The notes beneath the pieces are model-generated. The model did no database searches. It had not been told where the DNA came from and was given only the letters and a program-made list of their open reading frames with translations. Below, in pieces: positions 15,934 to 23,658 of a stretch of 64,000 bases of DNA. Source of the stretch: Paenibacillus mucilaginosus 3016 (GTDB lineage Bacteria; Bacillota; Bacilli; Paenibacillales; NBRC-103111); NCBI RefSeq assembly GCF_000250655.1, contig NC_016935.1, positions 3,676,001 to 3,740,000 of the forward strand, read 5' to 3'. The position numbers and the translations under genes were made by a program. How positions within the stretch are numbered: position 1 is the first letter of the stretch; each line of letters begins with the position of its first letter.

Positions 15934-17235
15934 TTACAGCGTGTAGTCGTACTGCAGGCCGGGAATCTCCCGGTCGAACAGGGTGCGGTAGAGGCCCTGC
16001 AGACTCTGGAGCGTCCGCTCGCCCTGGATGCGCAGGTGCGTGTACTTGACCGCATACTGGGCCGTGTGCAGAAGCAGGAAATTGCGGTTGTGGATGAAGC
16101 CCGGCAGGTCCTTCTCCCGCTGCAGCCACTGCACCAGCTTGCCGCGCAGCTCGCGGGCCGTCTCTTCGAGCTCGGTGCGGCACTCCTCGAGGTTCGCCCT
16201 CGCTTTGTCGAGATCCTCCTTGCTCATCCGCGCGCCGACTTCCTTCTTGAACTGGAACGCGTGCAGCTCGTCTTCCTTCTGGAGCCAGTGCTTCGCCGTC
16301 TGCTCGTAGCGCTTCAGCGGCAGCTCCCGTTCCGTCTCGGCCTTCAGCGCTTCCTGGAAGGACTTCTGGAAGATCTCCTGGAGCGTGCTGTAATCCTCAG
16401 GCAAATCCCACAGCATGTGCGGGGTGAACACGGTATCCCACACGTTCACTTCCGTGCGGCCGTTGAGCGCGGCCGACGTCTTCCACAGCTGCCCGATCTT
16501 GCGCCAGCGGCGGTCGGAGAGCGAGTATTCCTTGGCTTCCATCTCGTTCTTGACGCCGTACAGCATGTAGATCAGGGACTCGGGGATCGTCACCTTCGCG
16601 GCGGCCTCCCGGATGCGGCGCACATCCGCCAGCGACAGGACCTCCGGCAGCGGGCCTTCGGGCACCTGGAACATGCGCTCGTAGCTAGACATGAGCTTCA
16701 GGTACCCGACCTCGTAGCGGATCAGGAAGCGGTCGTACAGGGCGGCGAGCTGTTCATTTTCTTCCGGCAGCTCGTTGGAGGCTGCCATGAGGAAGAGCAG
16801 GGGAACCTCCTGCTTCTCCTGGCCGTTGAAGAAGATCCGCTCGTTCAGGATCGAGAGAAGCGCGTTCAGGATCGCGCTGTTCGCTTTGAAGATTTCATCG
16901 AGGAAGGCAAAATCCGCCGAAGGCAGGTACCCCTCGGTCTGCCGTATATAGAGATCCTGCTTCAGCTGCTGGAGCGAAACGGGACCGAACATTTCATCGG
17001 GCGTGGTGAAGCGGGTAAGCAGGTAGTCGAACCACCGGCCGCCCCCGAACAGCTGGGATACGGCGCGCGCGAGCTGGGATTTGGCGGTGCCCGGAGGGCC
17101 GATCAGCAGGGCGTTCTCCCCGGCCATCAGGCCGAGCAGAAGGAGGCGGATAAGCTCCTCGCGTTCAAAAAACCGGGCTTCGAGCAGCGAAATGGCCCGC
17201 TCCATTTTGTCTTGAATCGTCTGGGTATCGTTCAT
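15934..17235 (-). CDS. MoxR-family AAA+ ATPase (RavA-like)
   Basis: This 433-residue ATPase starts at ATG 17235, seven nt after AGGAGGAC. Walker A is GPPGTAKS at residues 46-53 and Walker B is FAFLDEIFK near residue 109. NALLSILNERIFFNG and LMAASNELPEENEQLAALYDRFLIRYEV (sensor 1 and arginine-finger region) are typical of MoxR proteins. The C-terminal 150 residues form a helical domain (EVGARMSKEDLDKARANLEECRTELEETARELR) like the extra arm of RavA. It is the first gene of a two-gene operon with the VWA protein and should power that partner's action on a client protein. Confidence 0.9.
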   Translation of the reverse strand: MNDTQTIQDKMERAISLLEARFFEREELIRLLLLGLMAGENALLIGPPGTAKSQLARAVSQLFGGGRWFDYLLTRFTTPDEMFGPVSLQQLKQDLYIRQTEGYLPSADFAFLDEIFKANSAILNALLSILNERIFFNGQEKQEVPLLFLMAASNELPEENEQLAALYDRFLIRYEVGYLKLMSSYERMFQVPEGPLPEVLSLADVRRIREAAAKVTIPESLIYMLYGVKNEMEAKEYSLSDRRWRKIGQLWKTSAALNGRTEVNVWDTVFTPHMLWDLPEDYSTLQEIFQKSFQEALKAETERELPLKRYEQTAKHWLQKEDELHAFQFKKEVGARMSKEDLDKARANLEECRTELEETARELRGKLVQWLQREKDLPGFIHNRNFLLLHTAQYAVKYTHLRIQGERTLQSLQGLYRTLFDREIPGLQYDYTL

Positions 17236-17365
17236 TGCGGCAGTCCTCCTCGGGCATCGAAAGGTGTCGTGCATGGAATGCATTCCTATATTGTAGCAGA
17301 CCTTCCGTATTTTCTCTAACCGGCAGGGAGCCGATGCGGTGGGTTTTATTTCCTGAGCCTCCTCA

Positions 17366-17374
17366 TGATACAAT
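17366..17374 (+). promoter_or_regulatory. Extended -10 promoter of the glutathione peroxidase gene
   Basis: TGATACAAT fits TGnTANAAT and lies about 60 bp before the peroxidase start. It is within the divergent region between this gene and the MoxR operon. Confidence 0.5.
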
Positions 17375-17432
17375 AGGATCAACTGCCGTCAGTAGGGATA
17401 CGGCCATTCCAAACCAGGGAGAGATGAATACG

Positions 17433-17912
17433 ATGTCGGTATACGATTATGCGGTCCGCACGATCGACGGCCAGGAGAAGACGCTGGCGGAATACAAAGG
17501 CAAGGTGCTGCTCATCGTGAACACGGCGAGCGCCTGCGGCCTGACGCCGCACTACCAGGGACTCCAGGAGCTGTATGAAGGCTACAAGGACCAAGGGCTG
17601 GTCGTGCTGGGCTTCCCGTGCAACCAGTTCGCCGGGCAGGAGCCGGGCACCGAAGAAGAGATCAAGCAGTTCTGCGAGCTGAAATACAACGTAACGTTCC
17701 CGATGTTCTCCAAGGTGGATGTCAAGGGCGAGAATGCGCACCCGCTCTTCACGTACCTCGTCGGCAATGTGCCGGAGGACACGCGCACGGGCGACATCGA
17801 GTGGAACTTCGTGAAGTTCCTGGTCGACCGCGAAGGCAGGCCGGTCAAGCAGTTCAGCGCACGTACCGAGCCGTCGGCCCTGCGGGAGGACGTCGAGAAG
17901 CTGCTCGGATAG
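17433..17912 (+). CDS. Glutathione peroxidase-family thiol peroxidase (cysteine type)
   Basis: This 159-residue peroxidase has the catalytic tetrad of the family: peroxidatic Cys35 in NTASACGLTP, Gln69 in CNQFAGQEPG, and Trp124-Asn125 in EWNFVKFLVD. Cys63 in FPCNQF and Cys81 in IKQFCEL are further cysteines that could act in resolution. Relatives such as Bacillus BsaA/GpxA reduce peroxides with thioredoxin-type donors rather than glutathione. ATG 17433 is chosen because GGGAGA lies 9 nt upstream; ATG 17424 would have the site touching it. A terminator follows, so it is a single-gene unit. Confidence 0.92.
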   Translation: MSVYDYAVRTIDGQEKTLAEYKGKVLLIVNTASACGLTPHYQGLQELYEGYKDQGLVVLGFPCNQFAGQEPGTEEEIKQFCELKYNVTFPMFSKVDVKGENAHPLFTYLVGNVPEDTRTGDIEWNFVKFLVDREGRPVKQFSARTEPSALREDVEKLLG

Positions 17913-17953
17913 AAGGTATACAATAGAAGGGTAACCATAGGACGAGCCGTCGG

Positions 17954-17994
17954 CGGCAGTCCGTTTCCCGGAAGGGGGCGGGCTGCCGTTTTTG
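17954..17994 (+). terminator. Terminator of the glutathione peroxidase gene
   Basis: CGGCAGTCCG pairs with CGGGCTGCCG (one G-T and small imperfections) around a GC-rich loop, followed by TTTTTG. Confidence 0.65.
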
Positions 17995-18335
17995 AATGAT
18001 AGAATTGATGATGCCGGACGGCCTGTTTATTCATGGGAAAGTGACCTGGCGCATAGACTTTTGGGGTCACGAAGAAGCTTTTCTGCAATGCCCCCTAGTG
18101 CTCCCGGGAAAAAGAGACTATAATAAGCGGGAAGGGTGCGGCACATGCAATGCAAACGTGTGCACCAACCTGTCAGGCCATGCGCTGGAGCAGCCGGCCT
18201 CCCGGCCCCTGGAAAAGCGCTTTGCCGGACCCGGCCTTCGCAGGGCAGCGGCGGAAATGATAGCATGATGAAAGGCTGCTCCTGTCCTTTTACACCTAAC
18301 CTCATACAGATGACAACAGACCAGGAGGAATGCAC
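17995..18335 (+). promoter_or_regulatory. Long leader upstream of larE with a possible -10
   Basis: There is no convincing gene in this 341-bp stretch. TATAAT at 18119-18124 is a plausible -10 without a clear -35. It would give a transcript with about 200 nt of GC-rich, self-complementary leader before the start at 18336. I could not match it to a known riboswitch class. Confidence 0.35.
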
Positions 18336-19196
18336 ATGGAATCCATGGAGCTATTGATAGAGCAGAAGTACGAACGTCTCGGGGAAATTCTCCGTTCGAT
18401 GGGCAAGGTGGTCGTGGCGTTCTCGGGCGGCGTGGACAGCGCCTTCCTGCTGAAGGCGGCCCTCGAGTTCATGGGGCCGGAGAACGTGCTGGCCATAACC
18501 GCGGATTCCGAGACGTATCCGGTCCGTGAGAAGCTCGAGGCGATCGAGCTGGCGAAGGAGCTGAACGCTCCCCATGAAGTGATCCACACGAGCGAGCTCA
18601 ATATTCCGGGCTATGCGGAGAACCCGACGAACCGGTGCTATTTCTGTAAAAACTCGCTGTTCGACCACCTCATCCCGATCGCCCGTGAACGCGGGTACGC
18701 GCATGTCGTCTTCGGTGCCATCGCCGACGACCTCGGCGAGCACCGTCCGGGGCTGCAGGCGGCTCATGAGCAGGGCGTCCGAGCGCCGCTGCTTGAAGCG
18801 GGCATCAAGAAGTCCGAGATCCGTCATCTCTCCCGCCGATTCGGGCTGAAGACCTGGGATAAGCCGTCGTTCGCCTGCCTCTCCTCGCGGATTCCTTACG
18901 GCGAAGCGATCACGGCCCAGAAGCTGTCGATGATCGACCAGGCGGAGGACTTCCTGATCCAGCTCGGCTTCCGTCAGGTGCGCGTCCGCCAGCATGAGAA
19001 CCTGGCGCGCATCGAGGTGCCGGCATCGGAGCTCGGCGAGCTGCTGCCGGTCGCGGAGACCGTGCATGCCAAGCTCAAGGAGATCGGCTACGCCTATGTG
19101 ACGCTTGACCTCAAGGGCTACCGTTCCGGTTCCCTGAATGAAGTGCTGCCGGCGGACCAGCAGGCGGTGCAGGCCGGCGCAGGCGCGGCGAACTAA
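18336..19196 (+). CDS. larE: LarE-type ATP-dependent sacrificial sulfur transferase
   Basis: This 286-residue protein has the PP-loop AFSGGVDSAFLL (SGGVDS at 30-35) used to adenylate the substrate. It carries three cysteines: Cys101 and Cys104 in NRCYFCK and Cys181 in SFACLSSRIPYG. In L. plantarum the single Cys176 donates sulfur to build the nickel-pincer cofactor of lactate racemase; as I recall, homologues with a CxxC plus the later Cys can bind an iron-sulfur cluster instead. ATG 18336 has AGGAGG 7 nt upstream; ATG 18330 would touch it. No larA, larB or larC is in the window. A D-2-hydroxyacid dehydrogenase gene follows after 35 bp, which fits lactate or 2-hydroxyacid metabolism. Confidence 0.88.
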   Translation: MESMELLIEQKYERLGEILRSMGKVVVAFSGGVDSAFLLKAALEFMGPENVLAITADSETYPVREKLEAIELAKELNAPHEVIHTSELNIPGYAENPTNRCYFCKNSLFDHLIPIARERGYAHVVFGAIADDLGEHRPGLQAAHEQGVRAPLLEAGIKKSEIRHLSRRFGLKTWDKPSFACLSSRIPYGEAITAQKLSMIDQAEDFLIQLGFRQVRVRQHENLARIEVPASELGELLPVAETVHAKLKEIGYAYVTLDLKGYRSGSLNEVLPADQQAVQAGAGAAN

Positions 19197-19231
19197 CGTT
19201 AAGCTTACGGAAGAGAGGAGCGGTGGAGACT

Positions 19232-20230
19232 GTGGCCAAACCGAAGGTGTACATATCCAAGCAAATACCGGCGCAAGTGCTGAGTTATCTCGAGGAGTAC
19301 TGTGAATGCAAGATGTGGGACGGGAGCGGCGGGGCTTCCCGCCAGGGGCTCCTGGCCGAGCTGCAGGACGTGGAGGGGCTGCTGACCACCGGCGGCCCGA
19401 TCGACGCCGAGCTGCTCCAGCATGCGCCGAAGCTGCGTGCGGTGAGCAGCATTTCGGTGGGGTATAACCATTTTGACCTGGATGCGATGCGCACGCGCGG
19501 CGTTCTCGGCATGCACACCCCGTATGTGCTGGATGATACCGTGGCCGACCTCGTGCTGGCGCTGATGCTGGCGTCCGCCCGGCGCGTTCCCGAGCTCGAT
19601 GCTTTCGTCAAGGAGGGCAAGTGGCAGCGGGGGCGAGGGCTGAAGGAGGAGGACTTCTTCGGCATGGACGTGCATCATGCGACGATCGGGATCCTCGGCA
19701 TGGGCCGCATCGGGGAAGCCATCGCGAAACGGGCGGTGCACGGCTTCGACATGGAGCTGCTCTACTACAACCGCACCCGGAAGCCCGAAGCGGAAGAGCG
19801 CTTCGGTGCGCAGTACGTCACTACCGAGGAACTGCTGCGCCGCTCCGACTTTGTCGTGCTGATGACGCCGCTGACGGCGGAGACGAAGATGTATTTCCGT
19901 AAGGAGCACTTCGAGCTCATGAAGCCGACGGCATTCTTCATCAACGCCTCGCGCGGGCAGACGGTGGACGAGGCGGCGCTGATCAAGGCGCTGCGCAGCG
20001 GCCGGATCCGCGGAGCGGGACTCGACGTCTTCGACCCCGAGCCGCCGCAGCCGGACAACCCGCTGCTGTCGATGCCGAACGTCGTCACGCTGCCTCATAT
20101 CGGCTCGGCGACGGAGAAGACGCGCTTTGACATGGCGATGCTCGCCGCACGCAACCTGGTTGCCGCCTTGACCGGCGGCCGGCCGCCGCATGTGGTGAAG
20201 GAGCTGGCGGATCTCGTGGAATCGAGATAG
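19232..20230 (+). CDS. D-isomer-specific 2-hydroxyacid dehydrogenase (glyoxylate/hydroxypyruvate reductase-like)
   Basis: This is a 332-residue NAD(P)-dependent 2-hydroxyacid dehydrogenase. The nucleotide-binding loop is GILGMGRIGEAIAKR near residue 155, followed by YYNRTRKPEAEE. The presence of NRTR where NAD enzymes have an acidic residue suggests NADPH preference. The catalytic triad is visible as Arg in NASRGQTVDE, Glu in DVFDPEPPQ and His in LPHIGSAT. GTG 19232 is chosen as the start because it gives the common MAKPKVYISKQI N-terminus; GTG 19223 is an alternative but almost touches GAGGAG. It probably forms a two-gene operon with larE and ends at a strong terminator. Confidence 0.9.
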   Translation: MAKPKVYISKQIPAQVLSYLEEYCECKMWDGSGGASRQGLLAELQDVEGLLTTGGPIDAELLQHAPKLRAVSSISVGYNHFDLDAMRTRGVLGMHTPYVLDDTVADLVLALMLASARRVPELDAFVKEGKWQRGRGLKEEDFFGMDVHHATIGILGMGRIGEAIAKRAVHGFDMELLYYNRTRKPEAEERFGAQYVTTEELLRRSDFVVLMTPLTAETKMYFRKEHFELMKPTAFFINASRGQTVDEAALIKALRSGRIRGAGLDVFDPEPPQPDNPLLSMPNVVTLPHIGSATEKTRFDMAMLAARNLVAALTGGRPPHVVKELADLVESR

Positions 20231-20267
20231 GCTTCCGTCAAGGACTGGCCTGTAACAGTATCAGAAG

Positions 20268-20309
20268 AAGGATCCCCGTTTGCCGGGTAACGGCGGGGGT
20301 TCTTTTTTT
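20268..20309 (+). terminator. Terminator after the 2-hydroxyacid dehydrogenase gene
   Basis: GATCCCCGTT and AACGGCGGGGGTTC form an imperfect stem around TGCCGGGT, followed by seven T residues. It separates the metabolic genes from the antibiotic locus. Confidence 0.75.
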
Positions 20310-20313
20310 GTAT

Positions 20314-20329
20314 GTGACAAGAATGTCAC
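20314..20329. promoter_or_regulatory. BceR-type operator upstream of the BceAB-like transporter
   Basis: GTGACA-AGAA-TGTCAC is a perfect 6-4-6 inverted repeat. It agrees with the TnACA-N4-TGTnA pattern I recall for BceR-like response regulators of peptide-antibiotic sensing systems. A TATAAT at 20384-20389 follows about 55 bp later, before the ATPase gene. No bceRS-like two-component genes are within the window. Confidence 0.65.
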
Positions 20330-20437
20330 TTTGAGGCCCCCAAATGTAACCTGGAGCCATGGCAAGGCAAAAATCAATTCACTTATAATGAGAGCATATC
20401 AATTGCCAAAGGGAACTGGATGGAGGTGGAGCTGGAA

Positions 20438-21199
20438 ATGAATATGGTGGAAGTATCGAACGTCACGAAGCAGTACGGTGAAAAGACCAATGCCTTCCAG
20501 GTCTTGAAAGGAATCAGCCTGGACATACAGGAAGGTGAATTTGTCGGAATCATGGGGCCTTCCGGATCGGGCAAAACCACGTTATTAAACATCATGTCCA
20601 CGATCGATAAAGCTTCCTCGGGGAACATCTCGATCAACGGTATCGATATCACGTCCATTAAGAACGAGGAGCTGGCCCGGTTCCGCAGAGATACCATCGG
20701 CTTTGTGTTTCAAGCCTTCAACCTGCTCGATAATATGACGGTACGGGATAATATCGCCCTGCCGCTAACGCTGAACAATGTAAAGCTGGAGGTGATTCTG
20801 AGCAAGATCCAGGAGCTCACGCAGATGCTTGGCATTGCCGAGCATGTGGACAAATATCCGTATGAGCTGTCGGGCGGCCAGAAACAGCGGGCGGCCATCT
20901 GCAGGGCGCTGATCACATCGCCGAGTGTGATTTTTGCGGATGAACCGACAGGGGCGCTCGATTCGAAGTCGTCCTCGGAGGTGCTGGAATGCTTCAAAAA
21001 TGTAAATAAACAGCTGAGAACGACCATCATTATGGTCACCCACGACGCCGCTGCCGCAAGCTACTGCGACCGGATCATGTTCTTGAAGGACGGATCGATT
21101 CACGGCCGGATCGACAGTGACGGCAACAAGCAGGAACTGTTCAAGAAGGTGCTGAACATGCTCGCGGTGATGGGGGGAACGAGTCATGAATTCCATTAA
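20438..21199 (+). CDS. BceA-type ABC transporter ATP-binding protein
   Basis: This 253-residue ATPase has Walker A GPSGSGKTT, the signature LSGGQKQR, Walker B VIFADEPTGALD and the switch His in MVTHD. The Q-loop region FVFQAFNLLDNMTV is typical of the MacB/LolD/BceA branch. ATG 20438 has GGAGGTGG about 8 nt upstream; ATG 20420 would lie inside that site. It overlaps the permease gene by 14 bp, so the two are co-translated. In Bacillales, BceAB-type transporters protect against cell-wall-active peptides by freeing lipid II-cycle intermediates. Its place just before lipopeptide synthetase genes suggests self-protection; this is inference. Confidence 0.92.
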   Translation: MNMVEVSNVTKQYGEKTNAFQVLKGISLDIQEGEFVGIMGPSGSGKTTLLNIMSTIDKASSGNISINGIDITSIKNEELARFRRDTIGFVFQAFNLLDNMTVRDNIALPLTLNNVKLEVILSKIQELTQMLGIAEHVDKYPYELSGGQKQRAAICRALITSPSVIFADEPTGALDSKSSSEVLECFKNVNKQLRTTIIMVTHDAAAASYCDRIMFLKDGSIHGRIDSDGNKQELFKKVLNMLAVMGGTSHEFH

Positions 21200-23114
21200 A
21201 ATCGCCTTTAAGCTGTTAAGAAACAATCTCCAGATTTACGAATTTTATTTGATCGTCCTCGTGGTCACCGTGGCCACTTATTATAACTTTGCTGCAATTC
21301 AATATAATGAAACCTTCGAGCAGATTGCGGAGCGGATTCAATCGGCCTCGGTTGCGAGCATGACCTGCGGATTCGTGCTGCTGTGTACGGTGGTCTTCTT
21401 CATGTGGCATGCCAACGGATTTTTTTTCAAGCGGCGGCAGAAGGAAACCGGAATCTACATGCTGGCCGGCATCAGCACGTCCAAGATTGGAAGGGTATTT
21501 GCATTTGAGAGCATCCTGCTCGGAGTTCTGTCTTTGCTGCTCGGACTCGCGGCAGGGATCCTGTTTTCCAAGCTGTTCTTCATGTTTCTGGGCAAAGCGA
21601 TGTATCTGGACGTGGATATCGCGTTCTCGGTTTCGATGAAGGCGATTATTCAGCTCGTGATTGTGTTCGGTCTTATCTTCATCGCACTCGGGTTTAAGAA
21701 TTACAGGGAAGTGAAGAAAAGCCAGCTGATCGATATGCTGAACGCGACGAAAGTCAAGCCCACCGTGCCCCAGTCCAATTACTTGAAGGGCTTGTCCGGG
21801 GTGTTCTTTATCCTGACCGGCTACGTCGTGGCGACCGGGTTCGCGGACTGGCGCTGGGATTTGCTGCTCTCCTCGATGGCGACGCTGATTCTGGTCAGCC
21901 TGGGGACGTACCTGTTCTTCGGCAGCTTCCTGACGATTGTGTTCAGCAAGCTGATTCAGTCGAAGCGCATGATTTACAAAAGTGTACGGCTTGTGAGCAT
22001 CAGCAATATTTTCTTCCGGTTAAAAGCGAATTACCGGAGTCTTGCCATGACGGCGATTCTGGCCGCGGCCACCGTGACGGCCTTCAGCGTCAGTCTTTCC
22101 TTCAAACAATATGCAGAGGATCACAAGATCATTGAGGTGCCGTACAGCCTGAGCTATGTCAGCAGTGATGCGATGAAGAATGATCAGGTGAAGGAGGGGG
22201 TGACGGAAGCGATTCAGGCGTCAGGACATCAGCTTGCGGGCTGGAACGAAGTGCGGCTTGCGGCAGTGAAAGTCGAGTACGACGGAAGCAAGAAAATCGA
22301 TTCCAACAACGAAGCTTTTGCCATCCGTTATTCCGAACTGGTAAAGACGCTGGAATTTTTGAAGGTTGAAGACCGGGAATCCCTGCTTGCGGAGCTGAAG
22401 CCTCAGGACGATGAGGTTTCGTTCATCCTGAACGCCCGTTCCTTGGCTTCGCCTATACGTGTGAAAGGCGATTCCATCCGATTGAACGGAGGAACGTACA
22501 CGGTGAAAGAGAGCCGCCAGGTCCCGGTGACGGGGAATGCCCTCGGCTTCGGCAGCAAAAACATCTACGTACTGTCGGATGAGCAGTATAACAAGATGGT
22601 CACGGGCACCTCCGAAACGACTCTGAACGGGCTGCGGATTACGGATCAGGAGCACAGCGAGCAGCTGGTAAAGAATCTGACCGCCCTGGTTCCCGGCGGC
22701 AAGGTGAACGGGTTCAGCACGCAGTATGTTCAGGATTACTATACGCTGAATACCTTCTTCTTTTTAGGGCTGATCATGTCGCTAGTGTTTGTTTTGGCTA
22801 CGTTCAGCACGATTTATTTTAAAATTTTGAGCGATGCGCTTATGGATCAGGAGCAGTATGAAATTCTCAAAAAAGTCGGTATGAGCAAACTGGAAATTCA
22901 GCGCTCTGTCTACCTTCAGGTAGGAATGGCCTTTCTGCTGCCCGTCGTTGTCGGAATCATCCACAGTGTCGCAGCCATGGATATGCTGGAAGACATCATG
23001 AATGCAAGCTTTTTCCTGCAAATCGCCTTGGGCATTGGGCTGTTTGCGGTACTGATGATCGCCTTTTATATCGGGATCAGCAAAAATTACACGAAAATGG
23101 TATACGGAGATTAA
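21186..23114 (+). CDS. BceB-type permease (FtsX family) with large extracellular sensor domain
   Basis: This 642-residue permease has the BceB layout. An N-terminal helix (YEFYLIVLVVTVATYYNF) is followed by an FtsX-type helix set (VASMTCGFVLLCTVVFFMW, ESILLGVLSLLLGLAAGILF, AIIQLVIVFGLIFIALGF) and two more helix pairs. A hydrophilic domain of about 210 residues follows (roughly 310-520, the peptide-sensing loop between TM7 and TM8). Three C-terminal helices end the protein (FFLGLIMSLVFVLATF, LQVGMAFLLPVVVGIIHS, ALGIGLFAVLMIAFYIG). It works with the upstream ATPase and, in the family, signals flux to a BceS-type kinase, whose gene must lie elsewhere. A long terminator hairpin follows, so the transporter is transcribed separately from the synthetases. 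Confidence 0.92.
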   Translation: MNSIKIAFKLLRNNLQIYEFYLIVLVVTVATYYNFAAIQYNETFEQIAERIQSASVASMTCGFVLLCTVVFFMWHANGFFFKRRQKETGIYMLAGISTSKIGRVFAFESILLGVLSLLLGLAAGILFSKLFFMFLGKAMYLDVDIAFSVSMKAIIQLVIVFGLIFIALGFKNYREVKKSQLIDMLNATKVKPTVPQSNYLKGLSGVFFILTGYVVATGFADWRWDLLLSSMATLILVSLGTYLFFGSFLTIVFSKLIQSKRMIYKSVRLVSISNIFFRLKANYRSLAMTAILAAATVTAFSVSLSFKQYAEDHKIIEVPYSLSYVSSDAMKNDQVKEGVTEAIQASGHQLAGWNEVRLAAVKVEYDGSKKIDSNNEAFAIRYSELVKTLEFLKVEDRESLLAELKPQDDEVSFILNARSLASPIRVKGDSIRLNGGTYTVKESRQVPVTGNALGFGSKNIYVLSDEQYNKMVTGTSETTLNGLRITDQEHSEQLVKNLTALVPGGKVNGFSTQYVQDYYTLNTFFFLGLIMSLVFVLATFSTIYFKILSDALMDQEQYEILKKVGMSKLEIQRSVYLQVGMAFLLPVVVGIIHSVAAMDMLEDIMNASFFLQIALGIGLFAVLMIAFYIGISKNYTKMVYGD

Positions 23115-23145
23115 TTGGAAACGAATAGGAATTAAATGGAAATCA

Positions 23146-23226
23146 AGTCCCCTCAGGGGTGACAGTGCAAGTGAAGTTCTTGGGATCCAGGGACTTCCTC
23201 ACTGCTCACCGGAGGGGATTTTTTTT
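23146..23226 (+). terminator. Long hairpin terminator after bceB-like gene
   Basis: The outer strands AGTCCCCTC and GGAGGGGATT pair, continuing through GGTGA/TCACC and CAGTG/CACTG and an inner stem (GTGAAGT/ACTTCCTCAC). Seven or more T residues follow. The stem is longer than needed for simple termination. Confidence 0.75.
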
Positions 23227-23658
23227 ATGCATTCAAAAGAGGAGGAGACATCCAAATTCAATTGTTATTTACTAAATCATGGGATCGGTGTATGATTATA
23301 ACAAGTGTTTATTGTACATTATTGTATAATTTTAGGTGATTTGGTCATAAAAACTCGTTGTTATCCTCAAAATGGAAGCCTGAAACGGAGGTGGAACGGT
23401 CAAATGATATCCAGAATTAAGGCCGGCGAAGACCCGATTCGTCCAGCTGCGGTGTGATGAGCTCGGCATGAGGAGTGCGGGCATCGTCCCGTCTCATGAC
23501 GGTTTTGACCATCGGATAGAGAGAACCTCCCACTTGATGACCGCTCAAAAAACTCTCTACGGTTACCCATCCTTCCTTGTGACCACAAACGCAATCATGC
23601 CTCCGTTAGTGAGTGAACACGCCTAACCTTAATCCTACTCATGCAAGGAGTGACTGTG
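23227..23658 (+). promoter_or_regulatory. AT-rich promoter and leader region of the NRPS operon
   Basis: No gene is supported in these 432 bp. Positions 23255-23370 are strikingly AT-rich against a GC-rich surround and contain TATAAT at 23325-23330, a likely -10; the -35 is not clear. If used, the message has a leader of about 320 nt before the TTG start at 23659, including short hairpin-forming segments. Confidence 0.5.

Noticed and set aside
18119-18335. SRP RNA, cobalamin or molybdenum-cofactor riboswitch upstream of larE
   Set aside because: Short stretches looked suggestive, but the conserved cores of these RNAs could not be placed.
23400-23594. Small minus-strand gene upstream of the NRPS operon
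   Set aside because: It has no ribosome site and no similarity to a known small protein, and it overlaps the likely leader.
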